DNA of 64,000 nucleotides from positions 124,001 to 188,000 of the forward strand of contig CAVZDW010000002.1 in assembly GCA_963774155.1 (NCBI GenBank), in the 5' to 3' direction. A program made the translations under genes and the position numbers. Positions 1 to 7,651 of the stretch are shown here, piece after piece (the first letter of the stretch is position 1; every line of letters starts with the position of its first letter). The stretch is from DASSUW01 sp963774155 (lineage in GTDB: Bacteria; Actinomycetota; Thermoleophilia; Solirubrobacterales; Solirubrobacteraceae). The notes beneath the pieces were generated by a model, which did no database searches, had not been told where the DNA came from, and saw only the letters and a program-made list of their open reading frames with translations.

Positions 1-1
1 G

Positions 2-211
2 AGCCTGCACCAGCACGAGTACGAGGAGACGTTCATCGTCCAGGAGGGCGACGTGCTCTTCACGCTCGGCGACGAGGAGTTCGCGGCCGGCCCGGGCGAC
101 ATCGTGGTCGTGCCCGCGGGGACGCCGCACAAGTTCGTCAGCCGCGGCGAGACGCACCGGCAGATCAGCATCCACCCGGTCCCGCGCATGAAGACGGAGT
201 GGCTCGACTAG
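2..211 (+). CDS. Cupin-domain protein, C-terminal fragment
   Basis: Open from the window edge to TAG at 209-211 (69 residues; the start lies outside). The fragment has the second half of a cupin barrel: HQHEYEE supplies the usual metal-binding His/His/Glu set, followed by GDEEFAAGPGDIVVVPAGTPHKF, the PxGxxH motif of cupin motif 2. Small cupins bind a divalent metal and act as isomerases, dioxygenases or sugar sensors; the substrate cannot be told from this part. Its stop overlaps the stop of the convergent SDR gene by four bases. Confidence 0.8.
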   Translation, partial: SLHQHEYEETFIVQEGDVLFTLGDEEFAAGPGDIVVVPAGTPHKFVSRGETHRQISIHPVPRMKTEWLD

Positions 212-1092
212 CGGTAGCCGGCGTCGCCTGCGGGTGCTCCCGTGTCGACGACCTCGGTCATGTAGCGCCAGCAGTCGGGCCGGGTGCCGTCGAGGTCGGT
301 GAAGCCGTAGACCTGGGCGAGCTGGCCGCTGGAGAGCGACTGGCCGTTCCAGCGCGCTCGGTCGGGGTCGCCGGCGAGCGCCGCGACGGCGCGGCCGGTG
401 TAGCGCGGCGTCTCCGAGATGCAGAAGTGCGGCGTGCGCTCGGTGCCCTCGCGCCAGTTGTCCTCGGTGACGCCGTAGTGCTCGAGCATCTGCTCCGACC
501 GCATCCAGCCCGGCGTGAGGGCGACCACGGTCTCGAGCTCGTGTGACAACCCCCACGCGAGCCGCGTGACGGACGTCTTGGCGAGGTCGTAGAACGCGTT
601 GATGCGGTAGTGCTCGGCGTTGTACGCCGCGGTGCCGTCGGTCACCTCGACCGCGAGCCCATCCGTCTTGCCGAGCAGCGGGAGCGCGTAGTGGCTCGTG
701 ATGAGGTGGGTGTCGACGGCCAGGCGCAGCAGTCGCAGGCCGTTGGCGAGGTCGTGCTCCCACAGCGGCGTGTTCCACTCGAAGAGATGCTCGGCGCCCC
801 AGATGTCGTTGACGAGGACGTCGAGCCGGCCGTGGTCGCGCTCGATGCGCTCGACGAGGCGCTGCACCTGCGCGGGGTCGAGGTGGTCGGTCGGCACCGC
901 GATGCCCTCGCCGCCCGCCGCGGTCACCAGCTCGGCGGTCTCCTCGATCGTCTCCGGGCGATCCACCTCGGACCGCTGGCCGCGGGTGCTGCGCCCGGTC
1001 GCGTAGACCGTGAAGCCGGCCTCCCCGAGCGCGACCGCGATGCCGCGCCCGCCGCCGCGGGTCGCCCCGCTCACCAATGCCACCTTGGTCAT
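208..1092 (-). CDS. SDR family NAD(P)-dependent oxidoreductase
   Basis: 294 residues, the normal size for a classical short-chain dehydrogenase. The N-terminus MTKVALVSGATRGGGRGIA is a Rossmann dinucleotide loop in which TGxxxGxG has become SGATRGGGRG. VLVNDIWGAEHLFEW sits where the NNAG motif normally is. The catalytic Tyr/Lys pair is not obvious in canonical YxxxK form (INAFYDLAKTSVTRLAW gives Y and K at that spacing). The ATG overlaps the stop of the EamA gene upstream on the same strand by four bases (1089-1092), so the two are translationally coupled. Substrate unknown. Confidence 0.85.
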   Translation of the reverse strand: MTKVALVSGATRGGGRGIAVALGEAGFTVYATGRSTRGQRSEVDRPETIEETAELVTAAGGEGIAVPTDHLDPAQVQRLVERIERDHGRLDVLVNDIWGAEHLFEWNTPLWEHDLANGLRLLRLAVDTHLITSHYALPLLGKTDGLAVEVTDGTAAYNAEHYRINAFYDLAKTSVTRLAWGLSHELETVVALTPGWMRSEQMLEHYGVTEDNWREGTERTPHFCISETPRYTGRAVAALAGDPDRARWNGQSLSSGQLAQVYGFTDLDGTRPDCWRYMTEVVDTGAPAGDAGYR

Positions 1093-1973
1093 GCGTGTGC
1101 CTCCCTGGTCGTGGTGTACCGGATCGCGACCGGCTTGAGCTGCAGCGCGAGCACCGCGCCCAGCACCAGCGCCCCGCCCGCGAGCTGGATGCCACCAAGC
1201 GTCTCACCGAAGACGAGGAAGGCGAGCAGGACCGTGACGAGCGGCTCGACGGTCGCGAGGATCGAAGCCGTCGTCGGGCCGACACGCTTGAGGCCGGCGA
1301 AGAAGAGGCTGACCGCGGCGACGGTGGAGACCGCGGCGAGCGCCGCCAGCCAGCCCCAGCCGGCGGCGGTCAGCCGGTCCGGACGGAGATCTCCCAGCGC
1401 CGCCGTGGCCGCCGTGAGGGTGATCGCCGCGCCGGTGCAGATCAGCGCGGAGAGGACGAGCGGCGACAGGCGCTTCGCGATGCCCTCGCCGATGAGGATG
1501 TACGCGCTGTAGACGAGCGCCGCCGCGAGGGCGAGGCTGGTGCCGAGCGGGTCGAGAGCCCCGGCGCCGGCCCCGGCGACGACGAGGGCGAGGCCGCCGG
1601 TGGCGAGCCCGAGCGCGGTCATCCGCCGGGCGTCGAGCCGCTCGCGGCCGAGGGCGACCGCGGCGACGGCCACGATGGCCGGGAACGTGTAGAGGACGAG
1701 CGAGAGCAGCGAGGCGTCGATCCGCTCGAGGGCGGCGAAGTAGCAACCGGCCTGGACCGAGTAGCCGACCGCGCCGAGTGCGAGCCCGGCGACGCAGTCC
1801 CTGCGGCTCGGCCGGCTGGCGCCGCGCACGAGGACGATGGCCCAGAACAGCACGGCGGCGAGCGCGAAGCGGACGGAGAGCAGCGTCCCGACCGTGGCGC
1901 CGCCGTCGTAGGCGAGCTTGCCGAAGACGGCCATCGCGCCGAACGCGGTACCGGAGGCGAGGCAGAGGAGCAT
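1089..1973 (-). CDS. EamA/DMT family transporter
   Basis: 294 residues with about ten hydrophobic segments in two repeats, typical of EamA-type drug/metabolite transporters of the inner membrane. Repeat 1 begins MLLCLASGTAFGAMAVFGKLAY; repeat 2 begins near residue 150 (GTSLALAAALVYSAYILIGEG) and ends GPTTASILATVEPLVTVLLAF, a hallmark of the family. The gene is divergent from the LysR gene at 2048 with a 74-bp gap and overlaps the SDR gene downstream by four bases. A LysR protein next to an exporter often controls it, which is inferred here. Substrate unknown. Confidence 0.88.
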   Translation of the reverse strand: MLLCLASGTAFGAMAVFGKLAYDGGATVGTLLSVRFALAAVLFWAIVLVRGASRPSRRDCVAGLALGAVGYSVQAGCYFAALERIDASLLSLVLYTFPAIVAVAAVALGRERLDARRMTALGLATGGLALVVAGAGAGALDPLGTSLALAAALVYSAYILIGEGIAKRLSPLVLSALICTGAAITLTAATAALGDLRPDRLTAAGWGWLAALAAVSTVAAVSLFFAGLKRVGPTTASILATVEPLVTVLLAFLVFGETLGGIQLAGGALVLGAVLALQLKPVAIRYTTTREAHA

Positions 1974-2032
1974 GGCGGCATCGTTCCGCGCAGAAGCATC
2001 AGGAGCGACTCCGATTTCTGATGGATATTCGG

Positions 2033-2038
2033 TAGCGT
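2033..2038 (+). promoter_or_regulatory. Minus-10 box TAGCGT before LysR gene
   Basis: TAGCGT ends 9 nt before the ATG at 2048, so transcription would begin at or just before the start codon (leaderless type). No Shine-Dalgarno sequence is visible. Confidence 0.5.
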
Positions 2039-2047
2039 TCCTGCACG

Positions 2048-2941
2048 ATGCTCGATCTCCGCCGCCTCCGCCTGCTGCGTGAGCTCTCCGAGCGCGGGAC
2101 GATCGCCGCGGTCGCCGATGCGCTGTCGTTCACGCCCTCGGCGGTCTCCCAGCAGCTGGCCATGCTCGAGCGGGAGGCCGGCGTGCCGCTGCTCGAGCGG
2201 GCGGGCCGCGGGGTGCGGCTGACCGATCCGGCGCTCGTCCTCGTGGAGCACGCGGACGCGCTGCTGGAGCGCGCCGCCGTGGCCGAGGCCGATCTCGCGG
2301 CGGCGGCCGGGACCGTGTCGGGGCGCGGGAGGATCGCCGGGTTCCAGTCGGTCGCGCTGCGGCTCGCGATCCCGGCGATCGAGGCGCTCGCCGTCTCGGC
2401 GCCGCGGCTGCGGTGCGAGCTGGTCGAGGCCGAGCCGGAGGCCGCGCTGCCCGCGCTGGCCCTCGGCGACGTGGACCTGGTGCTCGGCGACGAGTGGCAG
2501 CACCAGCCGTGGCGGCTCCCCGCCGGGCTCGAGCGCCATGAGCTGCTGCGCGACCCGGTGATGCTGGTCCTGCCGGCCGCGCGCGGCGCGGTCGTCCGGC
2601 TCGCCGAGCTGGCCGGCGACGTCTGGACGACCGGGCACACCGGGATGGCCTGGGAGGAGATGACGCAGCGGACCTGCCGCGAGCTCGGCGGCTTCGAGCC
2701 CGACATCCGCCACCGCACGGCCGACGCGAACGTCAGCCTCGCCCTGGTCGCCCACGGGATGGCCGTGACGATGCTGCCCGAGCTCGTCCTGCGGGACGTG
2801 GACGAGCGGGTCGTCCTGCGCCCGATCGCCGAGCGGCCGCTGACCCGCGCGATCTACGCGGTCACCCGCGCCGCCGACGCCGTACGGCCCTCCACGCAGG
2901 CGCTGCTCGCCGCGGTGCGCGAAGCGGTCGAGCACCTCTAG
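2048..2941 (+). CDS. LysR family transcriptional regulator
   Basis: 297 residues. Residues 1-60 form the LysR winged helix-turn-helix: MLDLRRLRLLRELSERGTIA then ALSFTPSAVSQQLAMLEREAG, a near-consensus recognition helix. Residues 90-290 form the periplasmic-binding-like effector domain (GRIAGFQSVALRLAIPAIEAL onward). It is divergent from the EamA-SDR pair, its likely target. The 3' end contains the minus-10 box of the following TfoX-like gene. Effector unknown. Confidence 0.9.
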   Translation: MLDLRRLRLLRELSERGTIAAVADALSFTPSAVSQQLAMLEREAGVPLLERAGRGVRLTDPALVLVEHADALLERAAVAEADLAAAAGTVSGRGRIAGFQSVALRLAIPAIEALAVSAPRLRCELVEAEPEAALPALALGDVDLVLGDEWQHQPWRLPAGLERHELLRDPVMLVLPAARGAVVRLAELAGDVWTTGHTGMAWEEMTQRTCRELGGFEPDIRHRTADANVSLALVAHGMAVTMLPELVLRDVDERVVLRPIAERPLTRAIYAVTRAADAVRPSTQALLAAVREAVEHL

Positions 2942-2944
2942 CCT
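2939..2944 (+). promoter_or_regulatory. Minus-10 box TAGCCT before TfoX-like gene
   Basis: TAGCCT overlaps the LysR stop codon and ends 7 nt before the ATG at 2952, the spacing expected for a leaderless transcript. Confidence 0.5.
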
Positions 2945-2951
2945 TTGCGCC

Positions 2952-3281
2952 ATGGCATACGACGAGGATCTCGCCAACCGCCTCCGCGAGCTCCTCGCGG
3001 ACGAGACGGTGACCGAGCGCAAGATGTTCGGCGGGCTGGCCTTCCTGCTCGGCGGCCACATGTCGGTCAGCGCGTCCGGCCGCGGCGGGCTGCTGGCGCG
3101 CATCGATCCGGGCGATACCGAGACGGTGCTGCAGCGCCCGCACGTCGCGCGGATGGAGATGGGCGGCCGCCAGATGGACGGCTGGGTCACGGTCGCGCCC
3201 GAGGGCCTGAAGACCAAGCGCGAGCTGGCGGCGTGGGTGAAGCGCAGCGTGACCTACGTGAAGACGCTGCCGCCCAAGTGA
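2952..3281 (+). CDS. TfoX/Sxy N-terminal-domain protein
   Basis: 109 residues, matching the stand-alone TfoX N-terminal domain family. Characteristic blocks are ERKMFGGLAFLLGGHMSVSA near residues 22-41 and the C-terminal KRSVTYVKTLPPK. TfoX/Sxy regulates competence in gamma-proteobacteria; the stand-alone domain is widespread elsewhere without proven function, so a competence role is not claimed. The stop overlaps the GTG start of the pentapeptide-repeat gene (GTGA at 3278-3281), which begins a run of tightly packed genes to 4384. Confidence 0.85.
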   Translation: MAYDEDLANRLRELLADETVTERKMFGGLAFLLGGHMSVSASGRGGLLARIDPGDTETVLQRPHVARMEMGGRQMDGWVTVAPEGLKTKRELAAWVKRSVTYVKTLPPK

Positions 3282-3856
3282 TCCAGCGCGAGCCCCTCGC
3301 GCCGCGGTTCGACGACGAGCCCGAGGAGCTGGCGGAGCTGCTCGGCGAGGCCAGCGAGGCGCGGCTCCTCGACATCGACGCGAGCGGCGCCCGGGTCAAG
3401 GGTCTCCGGCTCGTCGACGTGGCCGTCGAGCGGGGCAACCTCGCGAACCTCGTCGCCCCTGAGCTGGTCCTGACCCGCGTGTCCTTGACGGGCGTCCGCC
3501 TGACCGGCGCCGAATGGACGCGCGGCAAGCTCACCGACGTGGTGTTCCGCGACTGCCGCATCGACCTCGCCACCTTCGCGGGGACGACCTTCGAGCGCGT
3601 CACCTTCGACGGCTGCCTGCTCGCCCAGACCGACTTCCGCGAGGCGCTGCTCCGCTCCGTCCGCTTCAGCCACTGCGACCTCACCGAGGCCGACCTCCAG
3701 GGCCTCCGCATCGACCGCTGCGAGCTGCGCTCGTGCACGCTGGACGGGCTCGTGGCCGTCGAGCGCCTGCGGGGGGCGACGATGCCGCCGGCCGACATCA
3801 TCGGCAACGCCGGCCTCTTCGCCTCCGCGCTCGGGATCCGGGTGCTGGAGGAGTGA
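3278..3856 (+). CDS. Pentapeptide-repeat protein
   Basis: 192 residues from the GTG at 3278, chosen because it overlaps the preceding stop (GTGA) and because everything upstream in this frame is antisense-like. From about residue 55 the sequence falls into A(D/N)LXX-like five-residue steps: VSLTGVRLTGAEW, LTDVVFRDCRIDLATFAGTTF, FDGCLLAQTDFREALL, SHCDLTEADLQGL, RCELRSCTLDGL. These would fold into a right-handed quadrilateral beta-helix. Such proteins can mimic DNA or act as scaffolds; none of that is shown here. Its TGA overlaps the next GTG. Confidence 0.85.
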   Translation: MIQREPLAPRFDDEPEELAELLGEASEARLLDIDASGARVKGLRLVDVAVERGNLANLVAPELVLTRVSLTGVRLTGAEWTRGKLTDVVFRDCRIDLATFAGTTFERVTFDGCLLAQTDFREALLRSVRFSHCDLTEADLQGLRIDRCELRSCTLDGLVAVERLRGATMPPADIIGNAGLFASALGIRVLEE

Positions 3857-4188
3857 TCCGCGAGCACGCACCGCAGAACGTGATGGACGATCCTGACGAG
3901 ATCGCCCGCTTCCACGACCGCTGCAGCGACCTCATGCGCGAGCTCCTCGCCGGGCTGTCGGACACGCCGGACCAGCCGCGCCCGTTCCCGGCGATCGAGG
4001 ACACGATCGGCTGGCCGCGCCGGCGGATCGCGTCCGTCCTCGGCGGTGTCTCCCACCTGCGCCACACCGAGTTCGGCGGCCGGCGTCCCTTCCATTTCCT
4101 CGACGAGCGCCGCTCGGCCTCGGGCCGCTGGGAGATGTGGATGGACGGCACGCAGGCGACCGCCGTCCGCCGGGCACGGGAGAGCTGA
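3853..4188 (+). CDS. Hypothetical protein, possible winged-helix fold
   Basis: 111 residues from the GTG at 3853, which overlaps the upstream stop; an in-frame ATG at 3883 is the alternative start. The N-terminus is acidic and helical (DDPDEIARFHDRCSDLMRELL). The middle DTIGWPRRRIASVLGGVSHLRH resembles the recognition part of small actinobacterial winged-helix proteins, and the end (FHFLDERRSASGRWEMWMDG) looks like a beta wing. I do not recognise a named family with certainty. It is embedded in the 2952-4384 operon. Confidence 0.6.
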   Translation: MIREHAPQNVMDDPDEIARFHDRCSDLMRELLAGLSDTPDQPRPFPAIEDTIGWPRRRIASVLGGVSHLRHTEFGGRRPFHFLDERRSASGRWEMWMDGTQATAVRRARES

Positions 4189-4189
4189 C

Positions 4190-4384
4190 GTGGAGCCGAG
4201 GACCATCCGGCGCCTGGCCGCGCTCTTCACCGTGCTCACGGTGCTCGCCGCCATGGTCACCGCGGCCTGCGTCGGCATTGCGGTGTTCCCCGACGGCACG
4301 GTGCTCCCGCTCCTCGTCTCCGCCGTCGTCACCGTCGTGCTCGCCGGCGTGACGCTCCTGCTCTTCCGCCGCGTCGAAGACTAG
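4190..4384 (+). CDS. Small two-helix membrane protein
   Basis: 64 residues from the GTG at 4190, one base after the preceding stop. There are two hydrophobic segments, LAALFTVLTVLAAMVTAACVG and VLPLLVSAVVTVVLAGVTLL, joined by a short loop and ending in a charged tail (FRRVED). It is the last gene of the small-gene operon. The stop overlaps the stop of the convergent FG-GAP gene. Function unknown. Confidence 0.6.
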   Translation: MEPRTIRRLAALFTVLTVLAAMVTAACVGIAVFPDGTVLPLLVSAVVTVVLAGVTLLLFRRVED

Positions 4385-5979
4385 GTCGCGCCGTTGCGCA
4401 GCAGGTTGCCGCGGCCGGTCGGCCACGGCAGGCGCTTGGCGTTCGAGCGCGGGACGCGGTAGACGTCGATGCCGTGGTCGAACGTCGTGACCACGATCTC
4501 GAGCTTGCCGTCGCGGTCGAGGTCGGCGATCGAGGGCGCGGCGGGGATGCCGATGCCGTTGCCGTTCGTGCCCTGGTTGCGGAGGCGGACGTCGTAGAGC
4601 CGCTTGCCCTTGGCGGAGAGCACGACGAGGCGGCCCGAGTTCGGCGCCAGGCCGTAGGTGCCGAACACGAGCTCCGTCCGGCCGTCGCGGTTCAGGTCGG
4701 CGGCGACGACCTCGGAGGCGAAGGTCTTGCTCGCTCCCCGGGCGTAGTCGGAGCGCCAGAGCCGCTTGCCCTTCGGGCTGATCGCGTAGACGAAGCCGTC
4801 GGGGATCGGGGCGACGATCTCGGGCCGGCGATTGCCGGAGAGGTTGACGAGGCTCGGGGCGGGGATGCCGCTGGGCGGGTACCAGTCGCCGTCGGGCCGG
4901 ACGGCCGGCTTGCTCGTGAGCGGGAGCCGGTTGAAGCCCTTGTGGCGGCGCCCCGAGCGGGAGCCGTTGCCGTACGCGCCGTCGAGCACCATGAACGCGT
5001 AGGCCTGCGTCTCGTACGGCTCCTTCCGCTCGACGTTGGGGACGCCGATCACCTCGTTGCGGCCGTCGCGGTCGAGGTCGGCGATCGACGGCGGCGAGGC
5101 GGTCCACTGCAGCCACGGCGTCTTGTTCACGTCGGGCCAGTCGCCGGTGTGCCGGTGGTAGTGGTCGTCCTCGACCTTGGGCTTGAGCCAGCGGATGAAC
5201 TGGCCCCAGCCGAAGCGGTTCCCGACGTGCCCGCTCTGGCGGTTCGTGTACCAGGGCGAGGCGAGCACGGACGTGCCGTCGTGGTTGAAGAGGTTGATCT
5301 GGTGGTTGTCGTACGTGACGACGACCTCCGACTGAAGGTCGTCGTCGAGCTGGCCGATCCCCACGTTCTCCCCGTACGCGCCGTAGCCGTGGTTGCCGAC
5401 GCCGTTGAAGGCGGCGTCGGAGGCGTTGTACCGAGGCCAGCCCGGCGCGTTGGCGCCCGCGGCGGTGAAGACGAAGACCTGCGAGCCGCTCGAGGACGTG
5501 TTCGTCGTCGTGGCGACCACCTCGATGCGTCCGTCGCCGTCGAGGTCGCCCGCGGCCATGCCGCGGGTCTCGGGGCACTGCCCGCCGCTGCAGGTCGAGG
5601 CCGGCCAGCCCGCCTTGGGCTGGAGCCCGCCGCCGCCGAGGTTGTACGCCGCGACGGTTCCGTCGTTGCCGCCGACGACGATCTCCTTCACGCCGTCGCG
5701 GTCGAGGTCGGCGACCACGCCGGGGGCGTAGACGCGCCCTTCCGTCGCCGTGCCCTTGCCGAGGAGCCGGCCCTTGGCGTCGTAGACGAACGTGGAGTAG
5801 AACGGCGCGACGATCTCGAGCTTCTTGTCGCCGGTGAGGTCGGCGAGCCCGGGCGACGCGAACCAGCCCGTCTCCCCCACGTCGATGTTCCGCACGAAGC
5901 GCGGCTTCGCGACGGCCGCGCTCGCGGTGTCGGCCGCCGTCAGCGCCACGAGCAGGCCGAAAGCCACCCACCGCCACAT
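4381..5979 (-). CDS. Secreted FG-GAP/VCBS repeat protein
   Basis: 532 residues from the ATG at 5979, chosen because it opens a clean signal peptide (MWRWVAFGLLVALTAADTASA) and is preceded by a TANNNT box; the longer frame upstream is basic and antisense-like. The mature protein carries repeated calcium-binding-like turns of FG-GAP type: DLTGDKKLEIVA, DLDRDGVKEIVVG, DLDGDGRIEVVA, DLDRDGRNEVIG, DLNRDGRTELVFG and DLDRDGKLEIVV. These repeats build a beta-propeller like that of integrin alpha chains. It is probably extracellular or surface-attached; no anchor or catalytic motif is visible. It converges on the small membrane gene. Confidence 0.85.
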   Translation of the reverse strand: MWRWVAFGLLVALTAADTASAAVAKPRFVRNIDVGETGWFASPGLADLTGDKKLEIVAPFYSTFVYDAKGRLLGKGTATEGRVYAPGVVADLDRDGVKEIVVGGNDGTVAAYNLGGGGLQPKAGWPASTCSGGQCPETRGMAAGDLDGDGRIEVVATTTNTSSSGSQVFVFTAAGANAPGWPRYNASDAAFNGVGNHGYGAYGENVGIGQLDDDLQSEVVVTYDNHQINLFNHDGTSVLASPWYTNRQSGHVGNRFGWGQFIRWLKPKVEDDHYHRHTGDWPDVNKTPWLQWTASPPSIADLDRDGRNEVIGVPNVERKEPYETQAYAFMVLDGAYGNGSRSGRRHKGFNRLPLTSKPAVRPDGDWYPPSGIPAPSLVNLSGNRRPEIVAPIPDGFVYAISPKGKRLWRSDYARGASKTFASEVVAADLNRDGRTELVFGTYGLAPNSGRLVVLSAKGKRLYDVRLRNQGTNGNGIGIPAAPSIADLDRDGKLEIVVTTFDHGIDVYRVPRSNAKRLPWPTGRGNLLRNGAT

Positions 5980-5986
5980 CGCGCCC

Positions 5987-5992
5987 ACCTTA
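5987..5992 (-). promoter_or_regulatory. Minus-10 box TAAGGT before FG-GAP gene
   Basis: On the minus strand TAAGGT ends 7 nt before the ATG (5979), matching the leaderless spacing seen at many other genes here. Confidence 0.5.
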
Positions 5993-6106
5993 GGGTGCCT
6001 CCGGAGGGAATGCGCGCGGGTTCGAGGGCGTCCTTGAGGCATGATCCGCATCACAGCCATCCTCTTCGCCGGCCCCCTCGGATTCTTCCGCCCGATCGGA
6101 TGGCCC

Positions 6107-7174
6107 TCAGGCCGCCCGGCGGAACCCCGTCGCCGCTGGCGCCGCAGGTAGCGGGCTCGCCGGCAGGTCCGCCGCCGGGCTCTCCAGGTTGTACCCGCCG
6201 GGCGCGGTGTCGTTCGGCCCGTCCGGGTGGAAGAGCGACGCGAGCAGCTGGATCTGGCCACGCCCCACGTCCAGCTCCCCCATCCCGCCGCCGTAGACGA
6301 TCAGGCCCCGCTCGTCGACCGCCGCATAGAGGTCGAACAGCGACCGCAGGTCGCCGACGCGGCACGGCTTGATGTTCACGGCCACCGGCGTGAGCGGCGT
6401 CGCGTCCAGGTCGGCGACCGAGTGGATCGGAGCGTCGTACGAGATCCGGCGCCCCTCGAGCCGCGCGGCGACCTCGGGAAGGTCGTGCGCGTCCTCGAAG
6501 AGCACGTCGGGGAACGTCGCGACCGCCCGCTCGTACATGGCGAGGAGCTCCGGCAGCTCGCCGGTGTCCATCCCGTAGTGGCCCTTGAAGTCGACGATCT
6601 CCACCGCCCCGGTCGCGGCCACCTCGTCCATCAGCTCCTGCGACCACGCCGGCACCACGTCGAGCTTGAACCGCAGCCCGGGATGCACCTCCAGCCGGCG
6701 CGCGAGCGGCTCGAAGGTCGGCGGATCGCCCAGTCCGAGCGAGTTCACGAAGGTCACCGGCCGCGGTTCCCGTCCGATCACCTCGTGCAGCGGCTTCCCG
6801 GCCTGATTGAGCGCGAGATCGAGCGCAGCCGACTCGAACGCCCAGTTGCGCCAGAGCTTCTGCACATCCCACTCCGGCGCGACCGGCCACTGCTCGACCT
6901 CCGCCAGCCGGTCGAGCAGCGCCTCCAACGTCCACTCGCCGGCGATGTCGAGCTCCGGCTGCGCGACATGCAGCGTGCCGTCCTCACCCTCGTAGGGCGA
7001 GACGTCCTCACCGAGCCCCTCGGCGCCTCCACCACGAAGCCGGACGAGGCTCGTCACCCGCTCGAAGCCGTACGCCATCGTCAGCGCCCGCCGCTCGAAC
7101 TCGTACGCCTCGACCACCACGGGCAGCGCCCGCAGCCGACTCCAGGGAGAGATCATCGGCCGGAAGCTTGTCAT
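6107..7174 (-). CDS. Enolase-superfamily protein (muconate cycloisomerase / o-succinylbenzoate synthase-like)
   Basis: 355 residues from the ATG at 7174, which overlaps the TGA of the upstream SnoaL-like gene (ATGA). The N-terminal capping domain is followed by a TIM barrel with superfamily metal and acid/base positions: RFKLDV (Lys170), VDFKGHYG (Asp195), LFEDAHD (Glu227), YDAPIHSVADLD (Asp247) and NIKPCRVGDL (Lys269). The KxK motif on strand 2 is reduced to one lysine and the third-strand region is atypical, so the exact reaction (dehydration, epimerisation or lactonisation) is not assignable. The last 25 residues are Ala/Pro-rich. Confidence 0.75.
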   Translation of the reverse strand: MTSFRPMISPWSRLRALPVVVEAYEFERRALTMAYGFERVTSLVRLRGGGAEGLGEDVSPYEGEDGTLHVAQPELDIAGEWTLEALLDRLAEVEQWPVAPEWDVQKLWRNWAFESAALDLALNQAGKPLHEVIGREPRPVTFVNSLGLGDPPTFEPLARRLEVHPGLRFKLDVVPAWSQELMDEVAATGAVEIVDFKGHYGMDTGELPELLAMYERAVATFPDVLFEDAHDLPEVAARLEGRRISYDAPIHSVADLDATPLTPVAVNIKPCRVGDLRSLFDLYAAVDERGLIVYGGGMGELDVGRGQIQLLASLFHPDGPNDTAPGGYNLESPAADLPASPLPAAPAATGFRRAA

Positions 7175-7567
7175 GCGCTCGGGAAAGAGTGGTGCTCGTG
7201 GGCCACGAGCCAGCGGCCACTCTCCTTGCGCAGGCCGAGCGTCAGCCGCAGGCGGTTCTCGGGCGTGGCCTCCAGCTCGCGTGGCGTGCCGCAGCGCAGC
7301 AGCGCCTGGGCGAAGGCGACGTCCTCGCCCGCCGTGACCTCGAGCGAGACGATCTCGAACGATCGCCCCTCTCGCCTGCAACTCGAAGAACCCCGGCCAT
7401 GTGTCCCGATAGGCATCGATGCCGCGCACGCCCTCGTAGGGAGGCGGGACGTCGAACATCACGATGTCCCCCGCATGGTCGGCAAGCACGCCCTCCATGT
7501 CGCCGGCGTGGACCGCCTCGGCCCACCGCTCGATGAGAGCTCGGATCTGGTCTTCGTTCTCGGGCAT
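7171..7567 (-). pseudogene. SnoaL-like/NTF2-fold protein, frameshifted
   Basis: The N-terminal half starts at ATG 7567 (MPENEDQIRALIERWAEAVH ... AYRDTWPGFFELQ), and the C-terminal half lies in another frame (REGRSFEIVSLEVTAGEDVA ... SGRWLVAHEHHSFPSA), ending at 7171. Together they make a standard NTF2-like domain of about 131 residues. The switch lies near 7378-7385 and needs removal of one base. NTF2-like proteins of this type act as small ketosteroid-isomerase-fold enzymes or partners. Its stop overlaps the start of the enolase-like gene. It may be a true lesion or a base-call error. Confidence 0.75.
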
Positions 7568-7639
7568 ACGAGTAAGACCGGACGACGCGCGACTTCTCAT
7601 CTGCGTCCATCGATGAATCAGAAACGAACCGGCCGGGTG

Positions 7640-7645
7640 TAGGGT
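7640..7645 (+). promoter_or_regulatory. Minus-10 box TAGGGT before amidase
   Basis: TAGGGT ends 6 nt before the ATG at 7652; leaderless spacing, no Shine-Dalgarno seen. Confidence 0.5.
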
Positions 7646-7651
7646 CGCCCG

